Shown: positions 1-11,621, numbered from the stretch's first letter. The stretch is 30,078 nt of DNA from Rhodocollybia butyracea (GCA_015501585.1 JADNRY010000711.1:1-30078), one strand, 5' to 3'. The notes: generated by a model from the sequence alone, not told the origin. A program made the numbers and translations.

Positions 1-2456
1 AAGTATATAAATAGACCGCTGCCTCCTCGTAGGAAGCACAGTCGTTCCTTCTCTCGTTCTCGATCCCTGCCGAATCCTACCACTCGTACCGCTCTCGGAG
101 ACGAACACCGTCTCCTCCACCCGTGCCTCACCCCGTGCACGGCGGGCGTCTCCTATTTACAGCAATTATCCAGATTCTCCACCTCCTACTAAGCGCCGAA
201 GGCACGAGTCGAGTCCTCACCCTGTTCGCAGTCGTTCACCAGAATATATGGACCGTGGGCGAAGCCCGCCAACTCCGTCGTCCCTGCTTCCCCGCGACCC
301 AAAATCCATACTGTACCTTCCCCAGGAGGCTTCCCGACCAGAGGGCTCTTGCTCAGCTTCGAACTCCTTCCCCTCCTCCTCCTCCCTCCTCTCGCGCCTC
401 AAAAACTGGAGTCAGAACCTGAACCTGAGCCAGTTCCAGAACCACTACCGATGCCCGTGCAAGAACCTCAACCTCAGCAGAAAACCGGTAAAAAGAAGGT
501 ACTGTTGTGCCATCGCATTGTTTATTGTTTGTCTCACAGCACGTTTACAGAAAAACAAAGGAAAAATGGTCAGGCTGCTCAACCGGCACAAGTCTCCCAG
601 CCCGCGCAGCCTGCTCCTGCTCCTCAAGCAAATTCGCAACAGATGCCGCCACCTGCTCACCCGCCACCTTTCACTCCTCCATTATACGCCTACAATTATG
701 CATACCAGTTACCCCAGACTCAGGGCTATAGGGTTGACTTGTACATGCTCCATCCATCCCTAATGATGGCACCTCCCTTGCACTCGACTTCACCCCATAC
801 CCCAAACGCATACCTCTCCAATCTCCCTCACAATGCCAACCTGCCCCAGAATCCCAGTCTACTCTACAATTCCACTCCGCCCGATCTTGCCACGCCTACC
901 CCAGGATCATTCGTTCCAATACGAGCGAGTTCGAAAATACCCAAATCCCAGCTCAGGCAATTCTGCATTCACCGAGGATGATGATTCGACTTCCAACACC
1001 CCTCAACCACAGGCGGAGGCGGAGCCCACGAGCCAGGATGCCGTTGAACGCTTTACCCAGCACTCAGGTCATGAACGCTCCGTCCTTTGTCCCATCCTCG
1101 AATAATCTCCCCCTCCTTCCCCAGGTCTATCATCGATTTCTGACCCAGGTGCTCAAAAGATGAATTCCAAAGAGCCAACCCCAGCTCCACAAATCGAAGA
1201 ATCTACTACTGTCCCTCCACTGTCCACCCTTGCGCGTAGTGCACCAGAAGCAGAAGCCCCATCACCGCCAGAACTGTATTCCATTGTCAGTCAAGTTGGC
1301 GAAGGAACATTTGGTAAGGTTTACAAAGCATGTAACGCGATAACGAAAGTGCATGTCGCGCTGAAACGGATACGGATGGAGTCGGAGAGGGATGGGTTCC
1401 CTGTCACTGCGATGCGCGAGATCAAGCTTCTACAGTCTTTACGACATGATAACGTCGTGAGACTATATGAAATGATGGTTTCGAGTGGTGAGTACCCGTC
1501 GCTTTGTCTTTTATTGATTAATATAATTTTATTAGGAAACGTATACATGGTCTTCGAGTACTTGGAGCATGACCTCACGGGTGTCCTTTCGCAAACACAG
1601 TTCCAGTTTTCAGCAGCTCATCTCAAATCGCTCTGTCACCAGATGTTCCGTGGGCTAGCTTATCTTCACCACAAGGGCGTTATACACCGTGATATCAAGG
1701 GTTCCAACATCCTCATAAACAACCATGGCGAGCTGAAGCTAGCTGACTTCGGACTGGCACGATTTTATCAGAAGAGAAGGAGAGCTGACTATACAAATCG
1801 TGTGATCACTCTGTGGTATCGACCGCCGGAACTGTTGTTTGGGGCAACCGTCTATGGACCAGAGGTGGATATCTGGAGTGCGGGGTATGTTTCCACTGTC
1901 CATCTCATGTTTGAAATGCTGACAGAGTTTTCGTTAGTTGTATAATGCTGGAGCTTTTCACCAAGAAACCAGTATTCCAGGGCAACGACGAGATATCCCA
2001 ACTCGATGTAATATATCGAATCATTGGGACTCCGACTCTTCAGCGGTGGTCTGGGTTTGCGAATTTACCTTGGTATGAGATGGTGAAGCCCAAGGATCCC
2101 ATCGCGAATAAATTTTCGAGATCTATTCCGCAAGTGCGTGTATATTTATCGCTCGTGTCCATCCCATGTCAACGTTCTTTTTAAACAGGTGGATGTCTCC
2201 GGCAGCGTTAGACCTTGCTGAACGGCTGCTTGACTATGATCCTGCCCAGCGGATCACTGCCACCGACGCAATGGAAACACCATACTTTTTAACGGAAGAA
2301 CCAAAGGCAGAAATGCCTACCAGGTGAGTTTGCTGGCCACTCACACGATTTCGAACTTCATGCTAAAACACTTTTCTCAGTCTCGCCACCTTAGAAGGCG
2401 AATGGCACGAACTGGAAACAAAACGGGAGCGTGCAAAGAAGAAGAAGCGCGAGTAG
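1..2456 (+). CDS. ctk1: CTD kinase catalytic subunit (CTK1/CDK12-type), 5' end missing or unresolved
   Basis: Cyclin-dependent kinase of the Ctk1/CDK12 group, which phosphorylates the RNA polymerase II C-terminal repeats in the nucleus. The kinase part is clear: glycine loop GEGTFGKVY, catalytic lysine in VALKRI, a PVTAMRE helix (PITAIRE-like), catalytic [13 protein letters not shown] and activation segment [10 protein letters not shown]. Exons seen: up to 1067, 1125-1487, 1536-1884, 1938-2133, 2189-2323 and 2381-2456 (stop TAG). Upstream lies a Ser/Arg/Pro/Gln-rich tail typical of the family, but it hops between all three frames (about 60-120, 150-300, 340-420, 500-560, 934-937), so its exons and the start codon cannot be fixed; the gene may begin left of the window. 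In the kinase C-lobe, TTTT at 2113-2116 has one T too many: removing one restores the [16 protein letters not shown] reading across the 2134-2188 intron. Convergent with CSN4, 71 bases between stops. Kinase identity is firm; the N-terminus is not. Confidence 0.88.
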
Positions 2457-2527
2457 TATTACAGATGCGGGATGTGTGTACATTATCAAAGCTATTTTAT
2501 CGTTGCTGCAAACCTCTCAACAACCGT

Positions 2528-4097
2528 CTACGCCTGTACAGGCACTCTAATCAGACCACGTTCTGTCAAGTGCTGAACGATGGATTCGACCTTGGCATTT
2601 ACTGTCAGGATCCTGGTTCAAATCATTGGAAGAGGAGGCCGACTTACGTTCGCAGCAGTGACTCGAATTTGCGCATCCCAGCGCTTTGTGAAAGGAGCGC
2701 CAGTGTCCTCCGCATCTTCGACCTCTCCCAGACCTCCGGCCTTTCCTTGGGCATCGTCTTCCTCGCGGTTTCCCTCGAACCATATGAGCTTGTCTACCTG
2801 GTCAATCGTGCCACGAAGTCGGCCCTGTTCTATCATCTTACGGGCCATATTTTCTGCAGCGCCAGGAGTCAAATCGAGCAGGGCACCAAGACCGCGGAAA
2901 GTGATGTTGTTATAGATTTTCGAACTAGCAAGAAGGTTGTGTTCCATGACAGCACGATCGAGGACGGTAGTTGGTGCAGTACGTGTGCTTATGGGTGGAT
3001 CAGAGTGGTTTTCGATTTCTTCGTCGTTTGTAGATGTAGCCACTCGATCATTGGACGAAATAGCGATTTTGGCAAGCTGGTGTGGTTTTAGTGTACCTTC
3101 GAACTCTTTGATCTCGGCAGGTCGAAGGATATGGTCCAGGAACATCTTAGAAAGGATGTTGTAGGTGGATATTTCGGCGGCCCGTTCGTCACGATACAGA
3201 GACGCCAATACCCTTGATCGATTGGGACCTGCTGGTGCTAGGACTGCGGCAGTAACTGCGGCCATTCTTGAGCTGTATAAGACTGCGTTTTAAAAAATGG
3301 TGCAAGAGCAACTCACAGCATGTGGCGGCGTTCTTCTTCGTCGATGTCTGCAATAAAACTAAGCTCGTGGTAGCGACTGGCCGCTTCAAGGAACTTTCGG
3401 CTATAGTCACTAATCCTAGCCTGACATAGTTTAAACTGAAGCAATGTTTCCTTATCAGTTGTAGAATGAACAAGAAGTTGAGCGCGATTAAAGTATGATT
3501 CCGCTTGAACAGAGTCTTCTTCTTCCAGCAAGAGACGGACTATTCGGACATATACCCGCATTTTTTCACCGTCAGGTAGGGATCTGTGTCGTACTTTTAG
3601 CCAAATGATAGCTCTGTAATTCAATGGACCACGTACCTTTGGTTGGAATCCAGTTGTATACCCATCAAGACTCGAGCAGCATCACTCCACTCCTCTTCGT
3701 TTTCATAGATATCAGCTAGCTGGAACCTTAAGGTGCTGATCTGCCAGCAAAAAATAAGCAACCTGCTTTGTTCAAATGGTACACGACTGACTTGTTCCTC
3801 ATAACTGACAATCTTGGGCTGAACAATGTCGATAGTCTCTTGGACGACGCGTTTTCGTATTTCGGGATCAGAGATAGTGCCTTCTCCGATTATCCTGACG
3901 AGTTCTGAAAGCACTTGTCTGCCGACGACGAGACCAACGGAAGAATCCTGATTTACGACGAAGCCCACGAGAGCCTGAATGTCCTCGGCGACTGTAGACT
4001 GATCTGGACGAGAGATTACTTCATTGATAATTGAAATGAAAGCGGGGCCTTTGTCCTTTTGACCCAAGGCTGCTGCCTGTTCTAATCGGCTTTGCAT
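2528..4097 (-). CDS. csn4: COP9 signalosome complex subunit 4
   Basis: Subunit 4 of the COP9 signalosome, the complex that removes Nedd8 from cullin-RING ubiquitin ligases. Five exons, on the minus strand: 4097-3792, 3740-3637, 3583-3317, 3266-2648, 2590-2528. They join exactly in frame to 452 residues, close to the usual ~400-450. Landmarks: EEQ-ISTLRFQLADIYE in the helical repeats; RSRVLASLYRDERA; LDRAVMEHNLLASSKIYNNI followed by the winged helix FRGLGALLDLTPGAAENMARKMIEQGRL (PCI domain), then TIDQVDKLIWFE. This is the family's signature order. A fungal-type acidic insert follows (NREEDDAQGK), before the last helix VESIVQHLTERGLIRV. The last intron (2591-2647) uses an AAG acceptor, chosen because it alone keeps the frame. 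The start is the only Met giving the family N-terminus. No frame breaks, unlike its neighbour CTK1. Confidence 0.95.
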
Positions 4098-4975
4098 GAG
4101 GAGAAGACGATAGTGACACAGTGGCTTCCAAGTTCCTGAATAGTATCCTCACGTGATATGCCGACGAGAACGGTCATGTGCACCTTTGACGTGCCAGAGG
4201 CTTGCTTGATCGCGAAAGTTAGCAATGAGCATCGGTCAAAGTCTGTCAGGGGCTCATATGCAGTATATAATCTATAATCTCATGCACGCCGCAACGCACA
4301 GAAAAATGAATGAAACATCCGAGGGCTCTGAAGATGTCAATTATCAAGTTTACAAGTTTACAAATTGATATTCATCTCTATCCTAGGACTAAGGCTATAA
4401 AAACCCTTGCAAGCTGAAGTCAATGTCTCCGTAAAGTGGTCTACATGGTTGAAAAACCAATCATAATTCAATGTTCAAGGTCAACCGACCACGACCATGA
4501 AGTTCATGTCCAATATACGCACTATATCACTCCCCGCCTCTTATGTTTTTAGAAGAGCTGATCTGTAGACTAGTACTATGGTTCTAACGACAACTCCATC
4601 AATCTAACTTTGAGTATCGCAGACAAAGAGAAGTGGTCCAGTATGCAATTGCACCATTGCCGTCGATGAAGACGCTTCACCCACTTACCTATCGAGCCCC
4701 ATAAGTGCCAGGTTGCATCCACGTTTGCAACCCGTTTCAGTGAACACGCCTACTACTTACTTGAATGTATGGTGGAGATCTGCGTCGTCGAAAAGATGGA
4801 CTAGCGAGTTTCTGAAAATTATTATCCAGAGGCCTCGATGGGCTGCAGATGAGACCTACTACGTGGAAGCTTGGAGGAAGAAAGCCAGTGACGATCTATC
4901 ACCGTCAGTGAAATTTAAGATGTAGTGTTACAAAAATTTAGTACACACGAAAAGCAAATGCCCCAAGAAAGTAAT
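4098..4975. other. Intergenic region between csn4 and the PUB-domain gene
   Basis: Contains the csn4 promoter side and the 3' flank of the PUB-domain gene (both genes on the minus strand). I see no conserved protein, RNA gene or repeat. A 70-codon open frame at 4713-4925 (+) has no recognisable features and is probably chance. Confidence 0.5.
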
Positions 4976-6021
4976 CTACTGGTCGTCATGGTACGGGGGA
5001 GGTTGATCAGCTGCCGAACCTAGAACATCTCCTGATCCAGTCGCTCTGAAACCTTCCCCTTCCCCCTCATCTTCTCCATCATCCTCACCCGATCCAGTCT
5101 CTCGTTGCACTGTTACCGGTACCGCAGGTTCTCCTCTACCGATACGCTCAGCGCGAGCTGCGCGCGCCTGCCTGTCTCTTTCATCCGCCTCCATCTTGGA
5201 TTTACGATCTTCGATGAACGCCAGTTGTACCTTCTCAAGAACCTCTGCTCTGGCTTCTTGAACGGTTTGCTTCGCAACTGACGCGCGCGCTCTCTTTTCT
5301 TCCTGAATGTCCAAAGATTCCTTCAACATTGCGCTTCCAAGCTTAAGATCCGACAGGCGTTTTGGGTTGAATACGAAGAAAGGCTGGACTGGATATCATG
5401 ATATAAAGATAAGGCAGCCATGACAAACTGAGACCAAACTCACATTCTACGACCTATGAACCTTCCTTCAATCTCATGGTGAATTATATACCTCAATAAT
5501 AACGTGGCGCACCTCTGGATGAAAGCCGAGCTTGACGCCACAGATGATGAGATAACGGAGTCGCTAGTTGAGTGACAAAACTCATCTCACCTCCCGAAGA
5601 AATTCCACTGTTCCTTTCGGTTCCATGACATGTTTCTGTATCTGACTGACAAGGTATTCGAAACAGAAAACAACATTTCACTGCTCAAAAAGGCCTACGC
5701 ATTCGTTGTTTTTGAACCGTTGGAATTTGGGGTTATCAGGTTCTCGCAGTAGATTGTCCGAAAGTTTGTATAGAATCTTCAAGAGCGCAAAGTAGTCTAC
5801 ATCAACTATGACAGCGATAAAAGCGGCGGACTGACCTTCAAGGATTCTAGAGCTTGATTTTCGGGATTTGGACGCAGAATACCGGGATCTATGAGTCTTC
5901 TGAACTTTTGACGGCGAGCATGCTCTGCAGCTTCTTCCGCCGGAGATATTTTCCGGGGCTCTTGCGCGCTGATTCGACGCTGAACTGCTTCAGCAAGTTC
6001 GTAAGAACGAGAGGCTTCCAT
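4976..6021 (-). CDS. PUB (PUG) domain protein with coiled, charged C-terminus
   Basis: Six exons on the minus strand: 6021-5836, 5776-5699, 5641-5591, 5530-5513 (18 bases), 5453-5444 (10 bases) and 5388-4976, giving 251 residues in one clean frame. Residues ~58-120 form a PUB/PUG domain, a fold that in PNGase and p97 cofactors binds the tail of the Cdc48/p97 ATPase: LKILYKLSDNLLREPDNPKF, IQKHVMEPKGTVEFLRE, LGFHPE and VVEFQPFFVFNPKRL. An Ala/Glu/Arg-rich N-terminal helix precedes it; a long charged helix (EEKRARASVAKQTVQEARAE) follows, then an acidic and glycine-rich tail ending PPPYHDDQ. No catalytic domain is visible, so an adaptor role with Cdc48 is inference. The two tiny exons are required to build the end of the PUB domain. 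Exact orthologue name not known to me. Confidence 0.82.
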
Positions 6022-7215
6022 GGGAGAGGAAGAGGAGGTTTAATATCACATGAAAGTGAGTCATGGGCATTTGGGCGCTTGTTTATAGCCCACCTATTAA
6101 AGATCGGCGGTCCATGAAGGTCAAATGCGAAGTTGTGGCTCACTGACGCCCACTAGGCATCAAACATTTCCAGTCTGTGAGTTAAAGAAATCGTCAGTGC
6201 TACCATCCCCAGATCCTATCGACTCTTTTGCTATTTTTCTCCGGCGCTCGCGGTCCTTGCGAGTCTTGTTTTTTATTCATCCTCTTTGAGCCTCTTCGGC
6301 ACGACAACAAGCATCTCTGTGGTACAAACAGCTGCTATCTTCCCGATCGATACTGAGACCAACATTGAACATGGGCCGGTCGACCATCACCGTTAGCAGT
6401 ATTAGCAGTATCAGTCAGAATCTCATCTCAGGTTTCTCAAATTCCCGGCCGCCTATGTAGCCAGATAACAACCTATACAGGAACTGGCCGAGGAGCCTGA
6501 GTCCTCATTCATATACTCATGGCTTGGTTCAAGTCCATCATGACCATTCTGCTCTCTTCTATGATTTTGTTCATGGCCCTACATGTAGCGGAAAAATTTC
6601 CGCCGTAGTGTTTATTGGCCTCACAAAATGATGCGATTGTTTATGGTACCATGCGTCAGACACATCTTGGGCTTTCATCTATCCCACAAGACAAATCTAT
6701 CTAGAGCAAATGCGCGCTCCTCAGCGCTTCAACTGGGAAGAGCCTGAGAATACTCCAACCTCAAAGGTCTGAGCAATTAGATTGTCAATAATCCAGGGCA
6801 ATACAGCCCGATGGCAAACACGATATGGAGCCATACGGTTTGTGTTTACATATGACACAACAACGACTCCGAGATACGTCTTGAATAAATTGTCAAGCCT
6901 TTCTAAAGTGATGTGCTAATATTTGATTATCAGTATCTTGATATTGAGAAATAACTCCGTTGATAAGTACTGGGGAACGAGGTGGGGAGATGAGTACTTA
7001 GTTGAACGGATACTGGATGCCCACCACCTCCTCATTACTCTCAGCTATAACTACAAAACCTACGTACAAACGCTGTTCCCTTGATTAAACAATTGTCACC
7101 ATGAACGAATCTACTACTTTATTTAACACTCGAATTCCCACAGGTGATATACAAATTACAGGAATACCCACTAATAGAGTAAAGTACATAGTATGCAAAT
7201 TAAGTAGTAGGCAAT
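6022..7215. other. Intergenic region, no gene recognised
   Basis: About 1.2 kb between the start of the PUB gene and the stop of the lipase gene, both on the minus strand. Both strands carry only short open frames without protein-like composition. A short direct repeat (GTTAGCAGTATTAGCAGTAT, about 6392-6411) is present. I see no tRNA or transposon signature. Confidence 0.45.
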
Positions 7216-10200
7216 CTAACCTGACCATTCATCATGTCCTAACTCATCTCCATCTTCAATTGGTGGCAAAGAAGAATGACTGGGTTGTCTACGATAATCA
7301 TCCATCGCAGCCAGGTCATCATCGAACGAACTTTCGCTGCTCCATCCCTCTTCATCCATCTCGTTCTCTTTCAGCTGCAACGTACTCGGGAAAGGTCTTG
7401 CCAACAGTCTCGACATGTAGCCTGAGGGAAAGTCGTCCCCATTCGATACCTTGTTTACCATAGGATCTGTACGCCCGTTGGGTGTAGATGCGATGCTAAT
7501 ACGATCCGAAGAGTTATTGCTTGAACTAATGCCCCGCCCTCCTTCGCTTCGAGGGGTCAAATGTCCAGTGGCGGAAGAGTGGTGACGACGGCGGACGGAT
7601 TTTCGAGAGCCAGCCGCATGAGCGGTCTCTGCGTCCATGTCAACTGGCAATGATTGATCTGTGCCTGTGGGAGGAGGGATACTCAATGGTCGCGCCGGTA
7701 ACGTTGTATTTTCCAAGGTTGCTTGTCTTCCGGTATTCTGCGCGGCTCTACGAACAGTTTGACGGCCTAGGAATATCTGGCTCTCAATCCGAGCTCGGTT
7801 TTCAATCATATGTAGCTGAATGTTGCAACGATAAACAATGCTCGCGGAAGACATCCAGATATGAACCGACTCGCCTTTGGAAAAGTCACAATCTGGCCAA
7901 CTTTCATCATCCTTTCAAGTTCTGAAGGGTCAGGATCAGTCAAGATGCGAAACCAGTCCTAACAGAACAAAATTGCACATTCAGCCAAGGCCAAAGATAA
8001 TCAACCATCAACGTACCCAAAATCTAGTTCTTGGCCATATTCTGTACGGAAAAACATTACCAGCTTTTCCAAAAGAACAAAGAACGATTCGTACGTGACA
8101 GCACCATCAAATCGCTGTAGAAAAACTGAAGACCAATCTTGTCCTAACAGCTGCGGGAGAAGCTCTAGGTCACGGATCACTGCGATATAATATTCAGATA
8201 CTTGAGCATCAATGGTAGAGTTCTTCCGCTGTTCGAACCTTTGAAATTTTTCGTAAGTTCATGTTTAAGAGCTTGTTCCGCGGCCGAAAGTAGGAAATTG
8301 CCTCGCCAACCTGGAGGAAAGATAAATTTGATTCATTTTCCGTGTCTGAAACCGCACCTTTCCCTTTGCGATGAGCGACAGGCTTCCCTGCGGAGCCTCG
8401 AGGCGCAAAGAAAAACAGGTGGACATGTGGATTGACTTGCGACACCACAGGATGTGTAACTAAACCAAGTTTAGAATAATCTGATACGGAACAGAAAGAT
8501 AAGAAAGTACGTACCATTGAAATAAAGATTTAAAGCCTGAACTGGAATGTCCACCTATAGGTAGATGCTGTGATCAGAAAATTATGCCTCACCCCGTCGG
8601 ACGAAGAAATCACCGATACAGAGCTCGACACTCACCCTTAACGATCCATCTTTCCACTTGCTTCCCCAATTCCACGGGACGATGTTTCCATCTCTCAGCT
8701 TTGACATGAGAGGTACAGGATTCAATATTCCAGGAACCGCTGCGGAGGCTAATAGTGCAGACCAGATTATCGTATCAGGAGCAGTGAGATAGTTCAACAA
8801 TTCTATGAAGGCAAATAGTCAGGGACTACATAGGGGCAAGGGATCTATGTAGGTACTTGTCGGGCTATGCCTATCAGCGGGGATCACTATAAGGATAGAA
8901 TCAGGAGGAGCTTGATGGAACGCTGTGTAGATACACACCGGAAATGTTTAACACGCGACCTGTCCGAAGGTATGCTTCTTTGAATGTCATTGAGCCTCGC
9001 GTGAAGAATGAACATTTGCGCGCCCAGCTGTATGTCACATGAGTAAAAAGTTCTTCAAGATCACCAGTCGCCCCAAACACAAGAACGATACAATTGTGCT
9101 GCGCATTTATGTAGGATGAATTCACTCACGCGATGCTGTCAAATCTCGCTCCAGTCTTCCAAGCGCGTTGTGCCCAGACCTTGAAAGGGTCCTCGCATGC
9201 CGTGAGCCGATTAGCTAGTTCTGGCACCAATATAAGTTTCAGTTCTTCGTTTGTCCGCGTACAAACGAGTGCTGCAATGAGCCCTCCAGCGGATGTTCCG
9301 GTGATGACTCGGGGAAGGAGGCCTTTAGCATCAAAAAATGCCTTGACAACGCCAAAGTGGTAATAGCCAAAAGACGCTCCTCCAGAGAGACAGAGGGCAG
9401 AGATGCCGTAGTTTGTGTTGGCGCCTTTGAAGAACCTGTAGTAAAGGTCAGATTATGTGGATTGAGCTAGAGATAGTATCCGTGCCTCTTCTTCTCGTCA
9501 AGAGTTACATCTGGAGATTCACGTAAGAATTCCAATGCCTTCTCCTGCTCGTCGTAGTAAGACTCTATCAGGTCTTTCGTGCCGAGGTAGGTCTGTTGAA
9601 GACAGTAAGTATGTCTAAGCAAAGCACGTTTGCCTACCACAGCCAGCTTACTTCACTGTACAATCTGAGAGAACATCAAGGCTCAAGTTTCGATAGGGGC
9701 CGCTCATCTCACTTACCTCGGAGATTCGACACCGGCGAAGTTGGCTCGGATACAGGTCTCCAGGACACCCATACAGCCTCTTGCATCCTTCTTCTCCCGC
9801 AGCGTCCTCAGAGACCGTCTAACCTTTCTGACAAGCTTCCAGTCATAGAATGCATCTTCATCAACCCTTTTCCAGTCATCAAAGTGGAGATATCGGTCCA
9901 AAGTCGCTGCCGCGTCTTTCCATTCCTGGAAGACAAGGCATGAGATGAAAAAGGCAAGTTAAGAGCATAGCTTTCGCATTTTTCCGCCACAGATCGCACC
10001 TGATATGTTTTCGCTCCACGTAGACGTTTTCGGAGGACACCTTTCCGACCACGCCCTAGATGAGAAAGACGTTAGCCGAGTAACATGAATAAAGCAAGGT
10101 ATGCACATGAAAAGATCCACTCTTTTGTATTCACGATCTGTCGAATAAACACGTAGAGACCGAATTCAACCGCGATGAAAAGGAATATGAAGACTAGGAG

Positions 10201-10619
10201 AGGCCAACGGAGCAGCAGGAATGTCCAATCGTGTTTCCGGCTTGCAGAGCTCGTTGTTCCCTTCTTCTTTCGTCTGGAGTATCCTTAAAACCAGAGCTCA
10301 CGGAACAGGTAGAACACGCACCTTTTAACACGCTCAAGGTTGATATTGACGGGGGCGAAATCTGACAATGCAGAGACCTTTCGAACTCGAGCACTGGACG
10401 CACCGTTGTGGAGACTTATTGCTGGAGAACCAGGTGGTACGGGAGAAAGTGCTCCTGGAATTGGTACTTCGTCATTTCGCAGAGCCTCTGCATAAGCTTG
10501 CATATGCCTAGGTGGCACAAAGTTACAGGAGAGATTGCAACCATAGAGTCATGTACAACTTACATTTCATCTACATAGTCTGCTTCTAAAAGTTCTTTCA
10601 GTCTGTTGCGCTGAGCCAT
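7216..10619 (-). CDS. Patatin-like triacylglycerol lipase (Tgl4/Tgl5/SDP1 type)
   Basis: Lipase expected to hydrolyse stored triacylglycerol at lipid droplets. Eighteen exons from ATG 10619 to stop 7216 join without a break to 797 residues: 10619-10564, 10507-10322, 10273-10107, 10055-10000, 9925-9717, 9664-9652 (13 bases), 9592-9486, 9435-9130, 9027-8939, 8886-8857, 8802-8636, 8554-8515, 8459-8358, 8310-8239, 8179-8095, 8041-8017, 7958-7875, 7815-7216. Order: hydrophobic segment WPLLVFIFLFIAVEFGLYVF (~100-120), the DUF3336-type helical lead-in (EWKDAAATLDRYLHFDDWKR), then the patatin domain with oxyanion loop SGGASFGYYHFG, nucleophile motif GTSAGG (Ser ~313) and catalytic Asp in KDGSLR (~458). 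The long serine/acidic tail is poorly conserved. Two introns appear to be GC-AG (9436-9485, 7816-7874). The start is supported by the continuous family-like N-terminus and lies 494 bases from the divergent cipC start. Confidence 0.93.
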
Positions 10620-11113
10620 ACAAGAGTTGACGTCCAAGTTGCAGAGGATCTCCACAGAGCCGGCTAGCCGGCCCGAGTTTATGACATCACTGGGCGCTTA
10701 CGCGGAAACAGGTCATTAACACCCGCCAGCTTTGCTTACTTCCTACAGCGATCCTCCTCCGATAAGCAAATAAAAGTTGTGAATGATCTTGGATGTCTAC
10801 TGTGCGCCTTAACTTCAAAACGCCGGTCTGACGAGCATCGGTTCCTGGATTGAAGCGTTTCCAAGTACCAACGTGGAAACAGTCATTACAGCTCATTTAT
10901 GTTTCTGATGTAGAAGTTGGGATATTAGATGATATCACAGCAGGCGATTGTAGCCATCTACACAGCTCTGTTCTAATCGATGGTGGCAGAGGTCACATGT
11001 GGATATTTTTGGCCCAACCACAGGTATAAAAGGGAGCGAGATTGGAACCGAATACATCATTCTACTTTCTTCCAACTTTCATCTTAACACTAACCAACAA
11101 CACTTTATACACA
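10620..11113. promoter_or_regulatory. Divergent promoter region of lipase and cipC-like gene
   Basis: 494 bases between two divergent start codons. It holds a 14-base perfect palindrome, GCCGGCTAGCCGGC, at 10659-10672, about 40 bases upstream of the lipase ATG, and a TGACATCA motif (CRE/AP-1-like) near 10681-10688. A TATA box lies on the cipC side. No open frame here looks coding. Function of the palindrome is unknown; a dimeric zinc-cluster factor site is one possibility. Confidence 0.55.
11025..11032 (+). promoter_or_regulatory. TATA box of cipC-like gene
   Basis: TATAAAAG lies 82 bases before the ATG at 11114. Transcription would start near 11055-11060, followed by a C/A-rich leader (CTAACCAACAACACTTTATACACA), the usual layout of a strongly expressed or inducible fungal gene. 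Confidence 0.7.
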
Positions 11114-11595
11114 ATGGGATGGTTCTCTGAAGACTCTGACCAGGTTGATCCTGCTTTCTCCTGGCCTCCATGTCTTTTCTAACTGCTGTCGTCATAGGCT
11201 CAAGCTTGGGACCAGGTTAACAATGCGCCCCACAAGGCTGAACTCTCCCATGAACTGATCGGCGGTGCTGCATCTTACGAAGTCAGTAAATTTAGTGCTC
11301 ATCGTTGACCTCGACGCCTTGCTGAGCATTGCAAATTAGGCTATGAAAGCCTATGAAAAGCACTGCGCGGCCAACGGAAAGCCTGACTCACACGCAGAGG
11401 CAAAGGAGCTCCTCGCTGGCTTCGCTGGTGTCTTCATTGACCGCATGGTCGAGACCAAGGGGGTAAGCAATGTTAAACGACTGCCACGCTTGTAAGCTGC
11501 TGACTTTCTTTCTGCAGCTCGACTTTGTCGACAAGGAGAAGGCTAAGCATGCTGCCAAGCAGCACTATGAGGATCAATTGGCTGCTGAATATTAA
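11114..11595 (+). CDS. cipC: CipC-like small protein (DUF3759 family)
   Basis: Four exons, 11114-11143, 11198-11281, 11340-11462 and 11518-11595, give 104 residues, the normal size of this family. Hallmarks: N-terminus MGWFSEDSDQAQAWDQV, then HKAELSHELIGGAASYEAMKAYEKH, KELLAGFAGVFIDRMVETKGLDFVDKEKAKHAAK. CipC was named as a concanamycin-induced protein in Aspergillus; relatives are common in fungi and often stress- or growth-phase-induced, but no biochemical role is settled. The protein is soluble, helical and has no signal peptide. The strong TATA box and C/A-rich leader fit high or inducible expression. The first intron has a slightly weak donor (GTTGAT). Family assignment is firm. Confidence 0.93.
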
Positions 11596-11621
11596 TTGTA
11601 CCGATATCAACGATAATGTAT

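Noticed and set aside
248..1105. Several overlapping open frames on the plus strand as separate genes
   Set aside because: They are pieces of one Ser/Pro/Gln-rich N-terminal tail of the CTK1 gene read in different frames.
4713..4925. 70-codon open frame on the plus strand
   Set aside because: No recognisable domain or family resemblance, and no introns or upstream exons that extend it.
6520..6540. tRNA-like T-loop GGTTCAAGTCC
   Set aside because: Flanking bases do not form a T stem or acceptor stem, and no anticodon arm is found upstream.
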